Source: Cubamyces lactineus
Lineage: Eukaryota; Basidiomycota; Agaricomycetes; Polyporales; Polyporaceae
Length of the DNA: 64,000 bases
Direction: 5' to 3'
NCBI GenBank assembly: GCA_022376465.1
Contig: JACDTU010000017.1
Coordinates: forward strand, 496,001 to 560,000
Positions 59,375 through 64,000 of the stretch are shown here, one piece after another. Position 1 is the first letter of the stretch. The number at the start of each line of letters is the position of its first letter. A program made the translations under genes and the position numbers. The notes below the pieces were generated by a model. That model saw nothing but the letters and a program-made list of their open reading frames with translations, had not been told where the DNA came from and ran no database searches.

Positions 59375-60327
59375 TGTGAAGGAGTGAGGAGGGTTGTCCG
59401 GTGGGGCGAGGATGACAGTGCAGGCCGGGTGCGGGCCATTCGTTATCTGGCTTCAGAGGGAGCGCCCGAAGCGTCGTGCAGGCATGGAGACTTGTGGAGA
59501 GGGAGAAGTCAGTGGTATCTCGAGGTCATGGGGGACTAACTTCTCGTCTAATTTGGGGGTTGAATTGCAGGAAGGAGGAGCTTCAGTGGTCAGGTCTTGG
59601 GGGATGACCCGATGATAGATGACGGAAGGATGGACACACCTTCTCAGGGAAGCTTAGAACCTCGTTGGGGGTTTTATTGAGTTGCGCGTGACGAACGCAA
59701 CCGCATCTGACAACAGAACCCTGTTCATCGCTTGGCCGAACGTGGGAGCAGGACGCTATTCGATGGAGCAAATTGTGACTCAATTGCGCATCTCAGATAC
59801 ATTAGCAGGCGCGAGACCGCCGAGTGCTTCCCTGGAGAGTTGTGGAGGAAGAGCAGTTTAAGCGTAATACTAGAATGCCACTGACTAGGGCATGTACTTC
59901 ACGTTCACCATAAACGCTAGATGGACGTATAGACAGAGTCAAGGTTCTTCATATAACCGATATGCGAGAGTATGAGTATCGACGGGGACGAATCCATTCT
60001 CGCGCTCACGCGGCGTTAGGGCTGTTACGAAGCCTGCCGTTGTTCCTGCGCAGCTTTGTACGCACGGGCCCACGTTGCTCAGGAAGACACACACTGGCTT
60101 CACCACTCTGGATCTTGCGACATGAACATGTCACGGACCTGGGGATTATGCCATCAGGATCAGGAGCGTCAATGAACAATAAGGTCACTTACGCTATGGT
60201 CTATCTTTACTGTACTGTGGAATCTGATGAATCTGTGGAACGAATGTCTCATTTCAGTGCGAGCGGTTAATGCAACCTAGTAGGATCGTTGACTGACATG
60301 GTAGACGAGACGGAACAATGAGAGAAT
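59375..60327. other. Intergenic region between transporters A and B
   Basis: About 950 bp holding the promoter of transporter A and the 3' end of B, both on the minus strand. Short frames only; no domain, repeat or RNA gene recognised. Confidence 0.5.
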
Positions 60328-62193
60328 TCACACCAGGTCTCTGCCGTTCTGTTCCTTTCCTACAGCCCCAGTCCCCGTCGACTGCTCCACATTCTCGCAC
60401 GCTGACGTTTCGTCAGAGACATCCATGATGCTGTCCTGTTGTCGGCGGGCTCGACAAGCAGCGGGGGACCACTGCTGGTACAGGATGTCGACCTCTTCCA
60501 ACGAGAGCCCCTTCGTCTCTGGGACGGAAAAGTAGACGAAGACCACGCAAAGAGCGCACGTCGAGCCCCAGATGAAGAACACTTTCACGCCAAGGCCGGC
60601 GTTGCCAGTGCCTGAATTGGCGAGATACGGCGCTGCGAACGAGATCGCCCAATTGAACAGCCTGTCGCAAAGTCTGTTCAATATGCATATGACGGCTCGA
60701 GTGCCAAGACAAAAAAAGAACGAGAGTAATACGTACCAGTGTGAGGCAACGGAGAGCGACATAGCTTTAGCGCGGACCCTCAGCGGGAAGATCTCACCGG
60801 TAATAACCCACGCTAACGGCCCCCAAGTCGACGCAAAGGCAGCTATGTAAATGCAAACGAGAGCAATGACAGCACGCTGCGGTGAGACCTCATGGACAGA
60901 GGTCGTCACACCGAGAATGGATACAAGGAAGGCGCAGATGCACATAACAGCAGCACCACCTAGGAGGAGTGGGCGACGGCCAAGGTTGTCTGCTCCCCAG
61001 ATACCAGGAACGGTCGTGAGCAAGTTCACAACGTTGACGATTACTGTCACGAGGAACGGATTCCCGATCCCCGCATTAGCGAAGAACGTCGTCCCGTCTG
61101 CAAGCCTTGTCAGTAAGACGGATCCCATACAAGGAGACCTCATCTAAGACGTACAGTAGAAGATGAACGTGATCCCTGTGAGCTGCTGCAGAGCCTGGAT
61201 GGCGATGGCCGAAAAAGTACGAACAGCGATTTTGTTTGAGGTGAATCGCAAGCAGTCGCGATAGGAGCCCTGGCCAGTCTGCTTTTCTCGTTCTAATGCG
61301 GCACGAATATCCCCGAGCTCCGCTTGCAATTCATCGTGATCGTCTGGAAGAGACCTGAGACGAGCCAAAGACTTCGCTGCAACTCTTGCGCGATCTCCTC
61401 GCATCAACCAGCGGGGAGTCTGAGAAAGGTGATTTGATGTCTAACACAACCCTGAATGGAGCTGGGGTGATGTGCTTACCTCTGGAAGCCACAGCATGCC
61501 TCCGAACAGAACGGCGGCCCAGACAAACTGTATGGCGATAGGAATGCGCCATGCGGTGTGATTCTCCCGATCCTTCGTAGTGTTGTTGATGATTGAAGAG
61601 AGCAATAGCCCCAGGGTGATTGTGAACGAGTAGCATGAGACGATAGCACCGCGAATGTGCTTGGGTGAACACTCCGACTGGTATAACGGGACTAAGATAG
61701 ACACAAGTCCCACGCCAAAGCCAGCGAAAAAACGACCAACAATGAAGGTTGCGAGATGAGAGGCGCCCGTCTGAAGCGCAACGCCAAGACAGAGGACCAG
61801 ACACGAGAACATCGTCCCGGCACGTCGACCCCATACGTCTGCAGTGGGGGCTCCACCCAACGCTCCTGTACAGCGACCTTCAAATTTGATGATATAAGGA
61901 AAAAGAAGGAAAGACCGACCTAACAATGTGCCGGCAGACAGTATTGAGACGACGGCGGACTGCAGTGTCGTTGAGACGATGAATTGGCCATTTCTACTGG
62001 CATCGGGATGGCCAAATGTCCTACGCCAATCTTCCATCTGGAGGATGCCGTTAATCGTCCCTGTATCGTATCCGATGATGATACCACCAAAGGCAGCGAA
62101 CGTGACCATAGCGATGCCCGCAAGGTTGCCTCGCTTGCTCAGGACTCCGTCGCCAATGCTCATACCGCGAGCATGATTCACGATAGACAACAT
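60328..62193 (-). CDS. MFS sugar (hexose) transporter, copy B
   Basis: Five exons (62193-61920, 61865-61480, 61419-61155, 61097-60737, 60661-60328) give 539 residues. It has the same twelve-helix plan as copy A: IIIGYDTGTINGILQMEDW, ADVWGRRAGT, GRFFAGFGVGLVS, YQSECSPKHIRGAIVS, QQLTGITFIFYYG, DNLGRRPLL, WGPLAWVITGEIFPLRVRAK and PETKGLSLEEVD. Exons 2-4 equal those of copy A in length and phase. The C-terminal tail differs (acidic, ending GKEQNGRDLV), and the N-terminus is longer. It probably differs from A in substrate preference or expression; which sugar each carries cannot be read from the sequence. Confidence 0.95.
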
Positions 62194-62905
62194 CCAGATG
62201 TACGGTGGTCGACCAGAGCTTAGTATACGCGATGAGGTATGTCGAGCCCGGAGGAGACTTGTCTATACGCTTGATGACGATATCGCACATGCGGTGATGG
62301 TTCGCACATTTGTCTCGTCGGTACAGGCGAACACATATCTTGCGAGCGCGAGAGAAAGCGTAGGACTGGGTGTGAGTTCTTGTACGAACTCGGAAGTAAA
62401 GTACCCACCATGCTAGGGCTGAACGAGGTAGCGTTCTCACTGGTGTGAGTAAACAATCTCAAGTTAGCACTGAAAATTTTGATGTCAATGTACATAGCAG
62501 TACCGGCTCTCAGAGCAACTTCGGCTTTGTCACTTTAAATTTATCCTCAGGCATCCTGCTAGTCAGGCGGTGCGGGTGTGTTGATCTCAACTGATTGATG
62601 TTTCTGAGCACATGCATCACTTGAAAAAACAGCCGATACAGAGACGCGGGAGTCTAGGGCGGAGGACGACAGAGAGAGACTAGGCGACTAGATATTTGTC
62701 CAACATGATGGAGGTTCCTGAGAAGCCTGAGAGCGTTAATAAGCGCCCAAGTGTTCATCGGCGCCGATAGCGTAACAGCTCCCAACTTCCGAAAGTTCAA
62801 GATAGTACCGTATCCTACATCGATACCGTTGATCCTAATCACGCCAATCACCACAGAGTTGCTCAGAATATGCAGTATCCCGTCGCAGTGGTCGCGGTGC
62901 AAAAT
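62194..62905. other. Intergenic region between transporters B and C
   Basis: About 0.7 kb on the minus-strand side of transporter B, holding its promoter and the 3' end of copy C. No coding frame or known element is supported. Confidence 0.5.
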
Positions 62906-64000
62906 TTACAGCGCGGAAGATACTTCGGCGACGACGCTGCTCACCATGACCTTCTCTCCGTCATCCTTCAGCTCAATCTCTTGAAGACTACCTTCCACAT
63001 CGCCTCGGGGGAGCGGACGATTATGCTCAGCAATGAAAACTCGGCGGTACCGCATGCTTGTACGCGGGGTAGAATTCTGATAAAGGAGGTCAATTTGTTC
63101 CAGCGAGAGGCCCATCGTCTCCGGAATGCAGAAGTAGGCGAACACCGCGCATCCAGCACAGGTGGTGCCCCAGATGAAGAACACTTTGCCACTGAGGCCA
63201 GCGTTGCCTGGTCCGGAGTTAACGAGGTATGGCGTCGCAAAGGCGAGTGCCCAGTTCCATAGCCTGCATGATACAGTGAGCGTTTCGTCCCAATCGGATT
63301 GCGAACTCGTACCAAAGCTTACCAGTTCGACGCTGCAGAGAGCGACACACCTTTCGCGCGCACGTTAAGCGGAAATATCTCGCCCGTGATGACCCAAGCA
63401 ACGGGGCCCCATGTCGCGGCGAAAGCCCCCACATAGAGAATGACGAGCGCAATCAGACCTTTTTGGGCGCCAAGGTCGGTCTTGGGATAGACGATCCCGA
63501 GAACTGCGATGAGGTACTCGCAGATGCACATGACCACTGCTCCCCATATGAGTAGTGGCCGTCGGCCAACGATGTCGACAATCCACATTCCGAAGAAGGT
63601 CATGGCGGTCCCGGAGATGTTGGCAGCAATGGCAAGGAGGAACGGGTTGTGGGCTCCTACATTTGTCAAGAAGGCGACTCCATCTGAGCAATTCGCCATC
63701 CATGTCAGGATACCTCACGAGACTGACGAAGGTAGAGACGTCTCACAGTACGCAATGAAATTTATTCCTGTCAGCTGCTGCCAGCCTTGTATCGCAATCC
63801 CCGTGAATGTTCGCAGAGAAATCTTATTTTGTCTCGACCGGAAGCAGTCCAGGTAGGAGCTCTCGCCCATCTCTCGCTCTTCCTTCAGAGCAGCGATGAT
63901 TTCCTCGAGCTCCTCTTGTACCATGTAGTCATCCTTAGACAGTGACCGCAGGCGCGATAGCGCTGTCGCAGCATCCTCTCGGCTGCCTTGCATGACGAAC
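62906..64000 (-). CDS. MFS sugar (hexose) transporter, copy C (partial, runs off the window)
   Basis: The C-terminal part of a third transporter; exons 3 (from the window edge to 63747), 4 (63683-63323) and 5 (63263-62906) are visible. The frame at the edge reads MQGSREDAATALSRLRS in the cytosolic loop between helices 6 and 7, followed by QQLTGINFIAYYG, DIVGRRPLL, WGPVAWVITGEIFPLNVRAK and PETMGLSLEQID. The 361-nt exon 4 matches copies A and B exactly. The usual PETKG signature is PETMG here, which loses the conserved lysine after helix 12. The first exons lie beyond the window. Together with A and B this is a head-to-tail tandem array of at least three genes. Confidence 0.93.

Overview
The window is nuclear DNA of a filamentous basidiomycete, probably an Agaricomycete. 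Genes are split by many short GT-AG introns (about 50-100 nt), coding regions are GC-rich, and the families are typical of mushroom and polypore genomes: DUF4246, F-box/LRR proteins, isoflavone-reductase-like NmrA proteins, polysaccharide lyase 14 and tandem hexose transporters. Gene models were built by hand by joining reading frames across splice sites. Every model listed as a CDS closes in frame from ATG to stop, except the last, which runs off the right edge.

Layout. 1-10.6 kb: no gene recognised. 10.7-17.2 kb: a DUF4246 dioxygenase-like gene (-), ketopantoate hydroxymethyltransferase (panB/ECM31-type, +) and an F-box protein (-). 17.2-22.8 kb: gene-poor. 22.8-25.6 kb: a cysteine-rich F-box-like protein (-). 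25.9-33.8 kb: a cluster of isoflavone-reductase-like oxidoreductases, with one relic and three intact copies sharing an identical exon plan, and a polysaccharide lyase family 14-like gene between copies 2 and 3. 34.9-40.1 kb: a small single-pass membrane protein (-), an unusually short SRP72 (+) and a membrane-anchored histidine-phosphatase-fold protein lacking the catalytic histidine (+). 40.4-44.1 kb: neutral ceramidase in 24 exons (-). 45.6-54.1 kb: UTP20, a 2598-residue ribosome-biogenesis factor (+). 54.4-57.3 kb: a dynamin-family GTPase (+). 57.5-64.0 kb: three tandem sugar transporters (-), the last cut by the window end.

Most genes are housekeeping or ordinary accessory genes. The two tandem families (oxidoreductases and sugar transporters) show local duplication. 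The oxidoreductases with the lyase gene could form a small catabolic or stress-response neighbourhood, but nothing in the sequence proves a shared pathway. I found no CRISPR, no intact transposon, no rRNA or convincing tRNA, and no clear novel system. The most unusual points are the predicted pseudo-phosphatase, the short SRP72 with a large intron, the exon-shredded ceramidase, and the oxidoreductase/lyase cluster.
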